In this document: one piece after another, positions 48,186 through 59,721 of the stretch | Position numbering within the stretch: the stretch's first letter is position 1 | How the letters are laid out: every line of letters begins with the position of its first letter | From: Solen grandis | Lineage: Eukaryota; Mollusca; Bivalvia; Adapedonta; Solenidae | DNA length: 64,000 bases | Direction: 5' to 3' | Assembly: GCA_021229015.1 (NCBI GenBank) | Contig: CM037780.1 | Coordinates: 65,201,354 to 65,265,353 of the forward strand | Program-made: the position numbers and the translations under genes | Notes under the pieces: model-generated | Databases searched by the model: none | Told to the model about the DNA's origin: nothing | Seen by the model: only the letters and a program-made list of their open reading frames with translations

Positions 48186-49527
48186 TATTTGAATATATGT
48201 ATGGGTGTTTGGACAAAGCTAGCATCGATACACGTTATAAACCAACACAATTCTATACAAGAATTCAAGGGTAATACTCTTTTCAAAGCAAATTGCTCAT
48301 TCATTTAAACTAAATCTAAGCTAATAATGCATGCATATGCATCGATACTTAAATTCGGAAATGAAATGAGAGTTTTACAGCATTGCAGCATGCAAAAGGT
48401 GTAACTGTAAAATTTAAGTAAAGTATTTCAATAACAACTGACAACCTGCTAGAACATATTGATACCAAAACAGCAATATGAATTTCAAAGTACTTACCTT
48501 TTTTCTAAACTGAAGAGAAATACCAGCAAATAAACTTCAAAATGCGCGTTTTAATATATATTCGCGGCCTTTCTGTACTCATATACGCACTAAACTATTT
48601 TCACAAGGCCTGTGTTTGAAACATTATTTACTGGATTCGGTTTAAATGGTAGGGTATAAGTTTTAGATAAATACACTGAACAGCATTATTGTTCAATATC
48701 TCATCAACATCATAACATTTTCCTCCAATTTCCAAAAAGATGTAACATATTATGATTGCATTGCTTGAAACATCCATATCGTATAAATCGGACAAAGGGG
48801 GAACAAACATGGAGATTTTGATTAAGCTATGATTTAGGATGAACCTTAAGTTGATAGGGATTATAATAATAGAATGTAAGAAGAACGGGAGAGGTCCACA
48901 GAAGTATAACCGAGTTCTAGTTGATCGAATTTCTATATTCCGATTATTATCTTGAGATCAAATTGTGACACTCGCATACTGATGACACCACTGACACTAG
49001 TGTTGACCCTGAACTTAAATCATTTAAGAGAAATTCTAAATTCCCATCATCTACTTGTGATACGTTTATGCATGTATTTGCAGTGGTGGTATATTTTATT
49101 CAGGTTCTGGAAATCATTGTCGATTTTCAATTAAAATATAAAAGTGAAGGAGGTAAAGGCCAATTTATAAGAATTATACACTGTAGAAGAATATGAAAAT
49201 CCTACAATAGAGTTTCCCAAGGATACGTAGGGGTCGTTTAAAGATCCATATAGGTTTCTACCCACCGTAGCATTTATTAAGCTGTTATGTCCCATAGAAC
49301 ACTCGATGAAGTGTGCCTATATACAAGAACGTCTCGTATTCATAAACTGATATAATGCAATCTGTATGATGTATCAGTTCATTTGTGCATGAATTTCATT
49401 TTAAGACTAATACTATCGGATACATTATACTATTATATGATTTACGTCAAAATCAGAAGCATAAAATTTTAAATGCAATGTGCATCATAGACCCATTGAG
49501 TTCTTGAAAGCTTAGAATCCTCAAAAA

Positions 49528-50345
49528 TGCCAAGAGGAGATGTATGCGATAAGACATTACACATAACCTCAAAAGGGAGCTGTATGCGTCAAGACAAAAC
49601 ACATACACCTACATAGGAAGATGTTTGCGCCAGGACACAAAACATAACCTCCACGGGGAGATGTATGTGTCAAGACACAAAAATAATCTTCCACGGTGAG
49701 TTGTATGCGCCAAGACACAACACATAAACATCCATAGGGAGATGTATGCGTCAAGACACAACACATAAACCTCCACGGGGAGATGTATACCTCAAGGCAC
49801 AACACATAAACCTCCACGGGGAGATGTATGCTTCAAGGCACAAGGCATTATCTTCCATGGGGAGTTGTATGCGTCAAGACACAACACATAAACCTCCACG
49901 GGGAGATGTATGCGTCATGACACAAAGCATAAACCCAACAGGGAGATGTATACGTCAAGACACAAATCAAAAACCCTACAGGGAGATGTATGCGTCAAGA
50001 CACAAAGCATAAAACCTATAGGGAGATGTATGCGTCAAGACACAAATCATAAACCCAACAGGGAGATGTTTGCGTCAAGACACAAACCATAAACCCAACA
50101 GGGAGATTTATGCGTCAAGACACAAATCATAAACCCTACAGGGAGATGTTTGCGTCAAGACACAAACCATAAACCCAACAGGGAGATGTATGCGTCAAGA
50201 CACAAACCATAAACCCAACAGGGAGATGTATGCTTCAAGACACAAATCATAAACCCTACAGGGAGATTTATGCGTCAAGACACAAAAATCATAAACCCAA
50301 CAGGGAGATGTATGCGTCAAGACACAACATATAAACCTCCACGAG
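49528..50345. repeat. 40-bp tandem array (about 20 copies)
   Basis: The unit is GGGAGATGTATGCGTCAAGA, CACAAATCATAAACCCAACA with CCTCCACG variants in the left half. Apparent reading frames through it on both strands are by-products of the periodicity. It lies in the intron between the second Ig exon and the micro-exon. Confidence 0.9.
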
Positions 50346-50959
50346 CAGCTTATTGCGCTGAGGGCTCTATGTGGTCTAGCGGTACACACTCACAATCTTT
50401 GTCTTGCTTAAAAATGTATCATTGGCCCCATTAGAATGTATGTCACATATGTAAGGAGAACTTGGATATTTATCGCATGAATGTCTAGTCATAGCAAATT
50501 GTTTTACCCAGTGGGATTATATATATTATGGAATGTGATATCCGACAGTTCACTCATTATGTTGTTAATTCTTTTTAGGTAATGCTACATTTTGTAGAGT
50601 AAAGAAATATGATAAAAACAGCGGATTCATACATAGGATGTGCGATTTAAGAAACGGCTTCATATATTGGTAAGTATGTTGCACGTTACCATGAATACAG
50701 ATAAATTATTATTATTATATATACTATAATAGTGAGTATAAAGAAAGAAAAAGGTCAGTACAGCAACCTCCTATTAACCGAGTTACCGTAGGTTGGAAAC
50801 CTACTGCTACATATCAATAATGTCCTACATCTGGGTGCTGTATCATAGTCACGTGTCTACGGAATGTAGAACTATGTTTTACTCACGAAAGTCCAAAAAA
50901 GAGCTGAATGGTTAACCCAAGCAAACACCAACAGTATTTCAGTCATTTTAAGAATTATG

Positions 50960-51250
50960 TATGTATGAGATAAAATTAGTCGTCGGACTTTGCGTCCGGG
51001 AGGTCTGGGGTTCGAATCCCAACCAAGACACTTTCCTCTGGTGACCGCACCATTGCCTGGCACTCAGCAAAATGTTGTTTCTATGGGATCTTGGAGTACT
51101 CATTGCTGGTTCTACACAGGGACTTGTCTCCCGTGTATCAGTGCTATACATCGGGCTCGTTAAAGAACCAGTGGGTTTATACGCAAAATGAGCTTGGGTT
51201 TCGCATTCGGACTCCCTTATATCCAACCAATTTCTATTCTGATGCTATCT
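50960..51250 (+). repeat. tRNA-derived SINE
   Basis: GGGGTTCGAATCCCAACCAA (B box) follows TTAGTCGTCGGACTTTGCGT. The body has AGTGCTATACATCGGGCTCG then TTAAAGAACCAGTGGG, as is usual in molluscan SINEs. The tRNA part is not foldable as a functional tRNA as far as I can see. Confidence 0.5.
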
Positions 51251-52247
51251 TAGACTGAAAGGTCTAAAAACATGGCCTTAGAAAAAGCAAATGATTCCTA
51301 GTCATTACTTAAGAAGAAGAATATAGTTCTGCCTTACATCGATATCATACCGTAGACAAATGGCATGATAACACGCCCATTGTCGCGGTCGGCTTTTAAA
51401 CATACGACTTCTTGGTTACGTGACGGATCTTCTAACTGCGATGCAAAATAGAACGCACTCTTAGAGCGTGAAACTGTTTGTATATGTAAAGCATATTGTT
51501 GTTGCTGTTGTCCATGTCGAGCACATAGTCAATGTATGGAAGCATAATATTCACCGTAATCCTAAGTCCGTTGTGGACTTCAAATGCATGATCGGCCTAC
51601 TCGTCAACTGGATAATTTAGTAGACGCGAAAAAGACTATCTACACCGGAGCAATATTCGCAGCTATCTCTGACTCGATATGCGAACTGGTTCCCTAAATT
51701 TGTACTGATTCCCTAAAATTTATATAATGTATCTGAATGATTACGTTGTAGTGTCCCTAGACTGGATTTTAACACAGCGGTGATGTAAACGTTAAAATTA
51801 TGATGAGGAAGATAACAAGTTGCCATTATCATAATGAAGACGCCTCATCTTTATTTTGAAGTGACTTTGACATTGCATTATGTCATTCCTTATTTGATTA
51901 AGTATCACAAATTTCATAGTAAAGAACGAAAAGCAATCTTGAAATATAAAATACGAACTTATTGTTAATTGCATATTCAAACGATTAAATGTTTAATAAA
52001 CAGTAAACATTCTGAACACAAAAACGAACGATAGCAGTATATTCAATGTCATGATGAGACATAAAAACACATAATTTAAATCATATATTCATCATCAAAC
52101 ATGAAGGGAGAAATATTGCAAGATTAAATCAAAGCACTGAGAGCACTGTCAGAAGTAAAAGTTAAAATGTGTTAATAAAAAAGTCAATCCCCCCCCCCTT
52201 TTTTGTGATATGCAGGTAAACATAAAGGGAGTTAAATCTTATTAAAA
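51251..52247. other. Intron of the Ig gene, no feature seen
   Basis: No repeat family or exon recognised. 54201-55430 and 55452-56598 likewise. Confidence 0.5.
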
Positions 52248-53380
52248 CAAGAGGGCCAAGATGGCCCTTGGTCGCTCACCTGAGAAAGATGATTGCTTAA
52301 GAAATAAAGATGCTTGAGTGTAAAAGTGAAATCTGGCTTTTTTTTTATGGTGAAATGGGCATAACTCCTAAATTTACAAGTCAATATCAGTTATAATTGA
52401 ACCCGATTGTGAGATTATGGTTATAAACATTGTCTTAAAGTTTAAAAATGATTGTTAAAAAAATGAAATTGGTAGAGAATAAACAAAGTGAAATCTTGCA
52501 TTTTTTTGTATTAAAAGGGGCATAACTCCTGACCTAAATAACCCATCTCAGCCACAATTGAAATCAATCGAGACATTATGGTCATTAACAATGTCATAAA
52601 GTTTGAAGATGATTGCTAAAATGATGAAGATGCTAGAGTGTAAACAAAGTGAAATATGGCTTTTTCATATTAAAAGGGGCATAACTCCTGACCTAATTGA
52701 CTGATCTCAGCCATAATCAAACTTTATCGAGACCTTATGGTTATAAGCATTGTCATAAAGTTTGAAGATGATTGCTCAAAAGATGAATATGCTAGAGTGT
52801 AAACAACTTGAAATATGGCATTTTTTTAATATTAAAAGGGGCATAACTCCTGACCTAATGGTACGATATCAGCCATAATCGAACTTGGCCGTGATTTTAT
52901 GGTTATAAACATTGACATAAAGTTTAAAGATAATTGCTCATGAAATGAAGATGCTAGAGTGCAAACAATGTGAAATCTGGCTTTTTTGAATTTTAAAAGG
53001 GGCATAACTCCTGACCTAATGGTACGATATCAGCCATAATCGAACTTGGCCGTGATTTTATGGTTATAAACATTGTTTCAAAGTTTGAAGATAATTCCTC
53101 ATAAAATGAAGATGCTAGAGTGCAAACAAGGTGAAATCTGGCTTTTTTGAATTTTAAAAGGGGCATAACTCCTGACCTAATGTTCCGATATCAGCCATAA
53201 TCAAACTTGGCCGAGATTTTATGGTTATAAACATTGTTTTAAAGTTTGAAGATAATTGCTCATAAAATGAAGATGCTAGAGTGCAAACGAACAAATTGTG
53301 GACGACGGACGGACGGACGACGGACATTCATCGATCCTAAAAGCTCATTCTGAGCACACGTGCTCAGGTGAGCTAAAAAA
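52248..53380 (+). mobile_element. Hairpin-ended element, CTCACC type, relative of 32600-33903
   Basis: It has the same ends and same core unit as the element at 32600-33903, but about six units instead of seven and a shorter (ACGG)n (about 53302-53325). It lies in the 11-kb intron between the second Ig exon and the micro-exon. Confidence 0.85.
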
Positions 53381-53489
53381 AGCAATTGCGATAGATTATG
53401 GATCATGGTTTCGGTCAAATTAAACAAAAATGGATATGGAATAATGGTTCTCAGTATTGATCCTTTCAATACCTTTAATACTCCATGAA

Positions 53490-53790
53490 TCTGCTGCAGA
53501 CAGGTATAATTTCAATAGAAAATCAAGAAAATAGGACAAGATGAAGTTATTGTTCTATGTCACTTCACACCCTGAATGATATCAATGCCTTCAATCATTT
53601 TTAAAATATGTTATAGAAAAGCATAATTTCACCATACAAGTAAGTAAAAGAGATAAGGCAAGGTATAGTTATTGTTCTTGTTAAGTAAAGTTTGACCATT
53701 GTTTAAAGTATAAACTCAATCCCTAAAGTACTTTCTGAGTTGTGACATACAGATGCGACTAGAGACACTTCAGTCATTTGAGACTCTAAC
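53490..53790. mobile_element. Degenerate core-unit remnant
   Basis: Two loosely related segments (GACAAGATGAAGTTATTGTTC and GCAAGGTATAGTTATTGTTC) with TTTCTGAGTTGTGACATAC resemble core units of hairpin-ended elements. Ends are not visible. Confidence 0.3.
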
Positions 53791-53904
53791 ACGAAAAGAT
53801 TAATGTTTCTATTGATGGCTTACATTAAACATACTACCCCCTCTCATATCTACTGTTTTGACCTTATAACAGAACGTGTCTGCGCAGGACTCTCATATTA
53901 TAAA

Positions 53905-54200
53905 ATCGACCTCTCTATAAATTGTTTATATATGGAGAGGTCGATTTTTTCTTCAAGTGTTTTTTTTTTTTTTTTTTCTTGACTGAATTGAGGGTCCATG
54001 GGTTTATGATTTAAATCAAAAGGAACCAAATACAAATTAACTAACGCAAAAAAATGGATGTATAAAAACTAAAATAAAAAATCTAAATATATAACCCAAG
54101 AATATAAAAAAAAAAAAAATTAAAACAAAAAAAATCTTACAATCGAGCTAATTTCACAACCATACATTTATTTTGAAAATAAGGTTATTTATAGATAGTT
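53905..54200 (-). repeat. tRNA-headed SINE ending in a hairpin, reverse copy
   Basis: On the plus strand the hairpin AAATCGACCTCTC...GAGAGGTCGATTT comes first, then T- and A-rich sequence, then the reversed tRNA-like head (CGAGCTAATTTCACAACC). It matches 19812-20160 on the opposite strand. Confidence 0.55.
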
Positions 54201-55430
54201 TAACAAATGAAACTGCGGATGAAAACTGAATTATAAAATTGATTCTTTTACAGTTCTATTTGCCCAGAAACTGTGATTATACCTATTGCTTTCAAAATTA
54301 ACAGAATCCTGCAATATATGCAGCTTTTTTCAAAGCTGCAATGCTGAATTATACAACTGGTGGTACTAATTTTCAACGCGAATATATGGATAATTGGCTG
54401 TAATGTGATTGTAAGTAGAAAATGAACTGTCTTACTTTGGAAGCTTTCGCTTCTAAAAACAATAGCATATCAATTATCATAATGAGCGAACTGACGGATA
54501 TCCCCTTCCATAATAAATGCATGCATTTTCAGTTTTTCTTTAGGGCCTTCTTTTTTTATGCATTTCAACGGCAAAGCAAATGAAACCCTGTTTCATCGGA
54601 TCTTAAACATTTTCCTATTATCATTTTTACTTTTCTTTTGATAAGCATATATAATGCAAAGCATACACTGAACAAAAGCTAAAAACAATATTAGCATCAT
54701 ATTCTAATTTTTAAATTGAATTTAGTAAATCAGTTTTCGATCTTCTATTCAGCAAAGATACTCAGTCTATTTTTCTGACAAACACAATAAAACAGCATTT
54801 GCTTAATTAGCGGGAGCAATGTCGCTTGAGCCAGATTTAATCTCATAAAATAAATTAAACTCGAAATTGCTTGTCTATAATTGACAGTTTCTTAAAACCT
54901 TACAGCTTGATGTAGCACATGCATGAATAATTCACCAATAATCACACGTGCTACCGTTCGCAATTTGATTTAATCCTTATTGTAATTTTAATTGTTACAA
55001 TCGTGAACAAGTGACATGGGTGCGTGACACTGCACGTGATGTGAATATGTGCGGATACAGAATGGGTTGAAAAGACCATGACGACATATAAAGAGCTGTC
55101 CCTGAAGGTGATTCATACTCTAGGCTTTGGTAATGACACATGGATATGAATCAACAGTATAAAGAATATTGGACGAGTAGCTACCTGAAAATAAAACGAA
55201 ATAGAGCGGGGCGGCACGTTCTAGGATTGGTCAATATGATTCCTATATAAAATGTGTTTTTGAATAATAATAATCATTATAACATTCATGATGATGAGCA
55301 TATAATGATTATAAAATAACGAAATAACAAAAAACACATAAATTAAAGACATATTATATATATATATAGGTGTGCGTACAAATACTACCGAATTGTTATA
55401 TAATATAATATTTTGATTTAGTTTACTTAC

Positions 55431-55451
55431 TTGGTGTTCGTACCGCTTGCT
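55431..55451 (-). CDS. Dpr/zig-8-like two-Ig protein, 21-bp micro-exon
   Basis: A minus-strand TTTTTATTGCAG acceptor and a GTAAGTAA donor enclose 21 bp. The preceding exon ends with one base (A), which AG completes to Lys. The micro-exon then reads QAVRTP and leaves one base that joins CT of the next exon to make Thr. The inter-Ig linker therefore reads NVLKQAVRTPTISIDG. Phase fits on both sides and the length (seven codons) keeps the frame whether it is included or skipped. In Dpr-family proteins a short Val/Pro linker occupies this position. Confidence 0.7.
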
Positions 55452-56598
55452 CTGCAATAAAAAGTAAATGATACATACACATCGAAAGAAACCTTCTTGG
55501 TTAATTATTATTTTCTGGAAGTGAAAGCTATGTCTCGATTCTCGGAAAATACTTAACATTTAATCTACAATATATATTTCAGAGAGAGATTGCCCGTGAG
55601 GATACCTATTTTTTTTTACAAAACAACTCTGCTACTTTAAGAAATATTCAAAGCATTTGAAAAGTAAGATAAACTACGTTTTTATCACCTAGATCGTAAT
55701 ATTGAATCGTATATTGGGATTCAATAATTTTTCATTTTGGTCTATCAACTTTCATGTTTATATTTAGCGCCATTTTCATCGCATATGATACACTGTAAAA
55801 TGTCAAAACAATGTAGCAAGAACAATGTATTTCACTGAAACCCGTTTTCCCGATATATTTGTGTCTTTACTGAGCATGTTGAGAACCCTTTCGTACTAAT
55901 AAAACATCGCGTCTATTATTTACATGCGAACTGTATAACGGTTATCATCATTTTAATTGGTTTGAAAACATTTTTTTTTTCAATATCATCACTGTTGAAA
56001 TTTTGATTTCTCACTTGCTAAATGAATACACAATCTAGCACGTCACCTTCCACTGGTTTCAAAATTCGTTTTATCATGAACCGATTAGTTTTATTCAAGG
56101 ACACCGTGTATTCAGAAAATGATGTTTGAAAAGCGTTAAACCAGTTTCACAGTTTCTACTATAATCATCGTAACGATTTAACGATTTAATTGTAAGTGAT
56201 GAAAGTTATGGAGTCCTATTGCTACAAGTAGTTTAACCCACTGGTTCCTACAATCAGTATTTTTTTTCAATAATGTAAATTGTTGTCGCTTGTTCATTGC
56301 AAGAGACACTTTTTTTGTAAAGTAGCATACTTTGAGCAACAAGAATGATTTAATATATGCGTGTTAAACTTATATGGTCAAGCTAATTAGAATGATTGTA
56401 TATCGTGTTATTAATCATATTGATTTAAAATCATTTCTATAATATCACGAAAGTTAATGTGCGCTACCGAGCATTGAAACACAGTTTTTCAAACTTATCA
56501 GATAATTGCGTTTCAGATTTTTGCCAATCTCTCCTGAAATATTTAATATCAAATCAGGGTTGTCTATTTTGTTAATATGTACATAAAAATATACTTAC

Positions 56599-56818
56599 TT
56601 AAAACGTTGAGGGTGACGTGATGCGTTATAAACTGCTTTGCAGTCACTTGGCATTCGTACACACCAGCATGGTCTGTTCTCACATTCTTAATATGCAAGT
56701 CCCACGTGCTACTAGTTTTACTCAATTTAGAATGATCAAGAGTCCATTCGTCACCAGAACTAAATATTGATCTACCTATCGTTAATGGAGAATCATCGTC
56801 TACTTTTCTCCAAACAAC
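56599..56818 (-). CDS. Dpr/zig-8-like two-Ig protein, second half of first Ig domain
   Basis: The exon has an AATTTTAG acceptor and a GTAAGTAT donor, with 73 codons plus one base. It reads VVWRKVDDDSPLTIGRSIFS (core Trp, with the L-T-I/V-G motif typical of Dpr), then EWTLDHSKLSKTSSTWDLHI, then NVRTDHAGVYECQVTA with the D-x-A-G-x-Y-E-C motif, ending HHVTLNVL. In Dpr proteins the matching positions read W-I-R...L-T-V-G...W-x-L-x-I...D-x-G-x-Y-E-C-Q-x-x. This face of the first Ig domain carries the partner-binding surface in Dpr-DIP pairs. Confidence 0.85.
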
Positions 56819-59596
56819 CTAAAATTGACAAAATTAGTGTATATTAAACAGGTATATTTGTAGCTGGGTCGTTTATCCTTAAAAATTTACTTAAAGCTTT
56901 GTAATTCAAAAATTTATATTGTTCAGCTAAAGGAGAGGAGTACATTTTGACGAAAGGGGGATTAATTGTTCCTGTTGTTAATTTCTTTTTGCAGTTACGA
57001 ATTGCCATTTTTTGTTTGGGAGGGAAAGGTATGTGTTTTGAAAATGAATAAATATCAATAAAGTTTAAATCTTATTTTAGTAATTACAGAGAATTGAAAT
57101 TTCAAGAATGATCAACTTATATTCGGGTTTTTAAACCATGACTTATCAGAATATTTTGTTCACAAAACGTTAGTAAAAAAGCTCAAATACATAGAATGAA
57201 CCAACACTTGCTAACGAAATGTAATGCAAACACCACAATTGTCCATAAAATGAAAAAAGCTGAATAATTTCAAATTATTTCAATCTTCAATTAACTATTG
57301 TATATCCGGATAGCTTGCAGATCTTGACACATGCTGTAGTATGTTTTAAACTCATAACTCAGACATCTATGTAGGACTGTTCGTGTTGTTTATTTTTTTG
57401 ACCCGAGGCACGTTATAGCAATGGAAAGTTTTAACGAATAAAATAGGGTGTCAGTGAAGTTACATTGGTAAAACCAAAACATGTGGGGAAAGCGTTAATT
57501 TGAAAAGAAGAAAGGCAAGTTGAAATAAAAATAACTAAATGTAATAAGGGGATCACACGCCATGTACATATCATCATCACGTGAACATCCCAAGACGTAT
57601 GGCATCAGCATTAAAACATTTTTTAAATATTAAAACTATGATAATGTCTAGTAGTAATCCCAGCAAAGAGCTCATAATTCCTGTAGTAGCCGATGTGTTC
57701 GATCGATTACAGAAATATATTAATTTTAATACTAAGTTTAGAGCTGACGTGTTCGATCATCATTGCTGAACACAAGTTTAATACCTGACTGCTCTGAAAA
57801 TTGCAAACCAATAAAACAAAACTCTAGGTGCGAGTTGCTAGCATGCATTGCAATTAAAATAGTCTAGTAAACTTCTGGTTCTAAGAAAATGTTTTCTATG
57901 GCTATATGATGAGGCATACTTTGCCATCATCATTTATGGCAATGCAAATATTAATCAAAATAGTGCTGGTGCAATAGACTATCAAAATCGTTTTCGTGTT
58001 GCAGCGTGAAGGGGTAAACGTGGCATTCTGCGACTGGCACAAGCTATTGAACTTCAATGTAGGACAATTAATTTCATTCGCTTTTACCTTCTCTTCACCG
58101 ATGTCTCGAACATCCAAACTATACTGATCCGACTTGCTACAATTAGATACTTGAACGAGCGTCTACTTCAAATGTTGCATACAAAATAATACATTCCTTG
58201 TCGAATCTTAATTCATGATGCTATCGACCTTAACACATAAACAATAATCATGTTCGTGATTGAAATTCTGGAAGATTTATGACGATGTAACTTTTTGATT
58301 ATGAGACAGCTTCTAGGATAATTGCCGATTTGCGAGAAGATTGGATTTGCTGGATGGGAAATAAAACAGGTAGTTTCCGATTTGTTAGCTATTCTGATAC
58401 AAACTGCCGAAATTTATCGTCGTTGTTGTAATCATATTTTGAGTTTCCTGTAATTTTTATCTTGAACGTCGATAAAAAAAAATCAGTGGTGCTACTGTCA
58501 AGAATGTATAGTTTTGGTGAATGTTGTTAAAGTAGATGTCAGGTGTTCTTTTTTGAAAAAAAGAATCGATGCAGCTAATTGATTTCACAAGTGCACATGC
58601 ATCAGTAAAGAGAAAACATGTTTATCTATGAAAGTGCAAAAGTTGTGATGCGATTAAAACATGACTTGTCATGTCCAGCAGAACTATCAACTTTTTTTTA
58701 TGTAATTTTATATTCAAACATGTCAAATTAGGGAGTCATTTTCGAGATGCAAAACGCCGTGCACGAAGCTACATCTATCTTGAAATTATGATTTTGTTTT
58801 CATTTATTTCTGAATAAGTAACTAAAGTGCATGTAGGTTTCCAGCCAACATTAAACTGTGTTGATTATTGAAACACCACTCGCACAAAGATCTGTGGATC
58901 AGGACTTTTCTGTCGTTAAGTTTAATATATTTCAATCAGTGTGCTCTTTATTCTGACACAATGTCATGTCCAATTATTCAATTCTGTTCTTAGACTTAAA
59001 ATTAAATATATGCGTTTGCCCCACTATACATTTTGTGATTTGACTATATCAGGTACTTGTATGGTCGACATTAAAATATCAACAAAAAAATCGGATTTTC
59101 GAAAAGAGTATTTATCAAGGTTTCGTGATCTTTGGGATATTATTTTTAGAGTGAAATTGCATATTGTGTTTTAATTCATCTTTTATTTCATTTTAATTTT
59201 GATTCTATTATTCAAATATATATTTTAATTTTTGTGACCTCATATTTCAATTAATGCCTTGACTTAAACTATCTATTTTCTAACTTATATTTGGTCATGG
59301 AAACTATTTTCAGGGTTTTGAAAAATAATTGTAAAAGGGATTATTAAACTAAGAAATTGTGATTTATTGTGAATAAAATGTAATAATGTAAGCATTTACA
59401 AGAATAAGACTCATTTAAATAACTATTTGATATCATTTTCATAAGAGATTCGGTATCAGTTGTTGTTTTCGCAGAGAAAAGAGTGAATTGAGCGAAATCA
59501 ACAGGCTATGTCCTACATTTACAATTCAAATAATAAAGGAAATGAATTACTTCTATCACATTTTAGAGAGAAAAAAGTGGACAATATATAGCCTAC
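56819..59596. other. Intron inside first Ig domain, no feature seen
   Basis: AT-rich, without recognised repeats. Its position within the Ig domain matches the conserved intron of Dpr-type genes. Confidence 0.55.
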
Positions 59597-59721
59597 CGTT
59601 TTCGCTCCTAGCCGCTCTACATGGCATTTTAAGACTGCCAAGTCCCCTTCGTGAACGGTTACATTACTAGGGGTAGGCACGAATGTGGGGTCTACCTCCT
59701 GCCAAAATCTGAAGCTTGTCC
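59597..59721 (-). CDS. Dpr/zig-8-like two-Ig protein, first half of first Ig domain
   Basis: The exon has a TATTTTCAG acceptor and a GTAGGC donor and encodes TSFRFWQEVDPTFVPTPSNV, an N-V-T glycosylation site, then TVHEGDLAVLKCHVERLGAK and T. The H-E-G-D-x-A-x-L-x-C-x-V-x-x-L-G-x-K-T pattern is that of the first Ig domain in Dpr/zig-8 proteins, where the intron falls right after K-T as it does here. It continues in phase 0 into VVW of the next exon. It enters with two bases of a codon. The exon with start codon and signal peptide must lie upstream (higher coordinates) and was not found up to 64 kb. Confidence 0.85.

Noticed and set aside
49569..50389. Overlapping open frames on both strands through the 40-bp array
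   Set aside because: The frames follow the repeat period, exist on both strands and show no start, splice or domain support.
2951..53380. A CRISPR-like or phage-like array formed by regularly spaced repeats
   Set aside because: The spacing comes from tandem core units in eukaryotic transposons; spacers are not unique, and splice-bounded exons show a eukaryotic genome.
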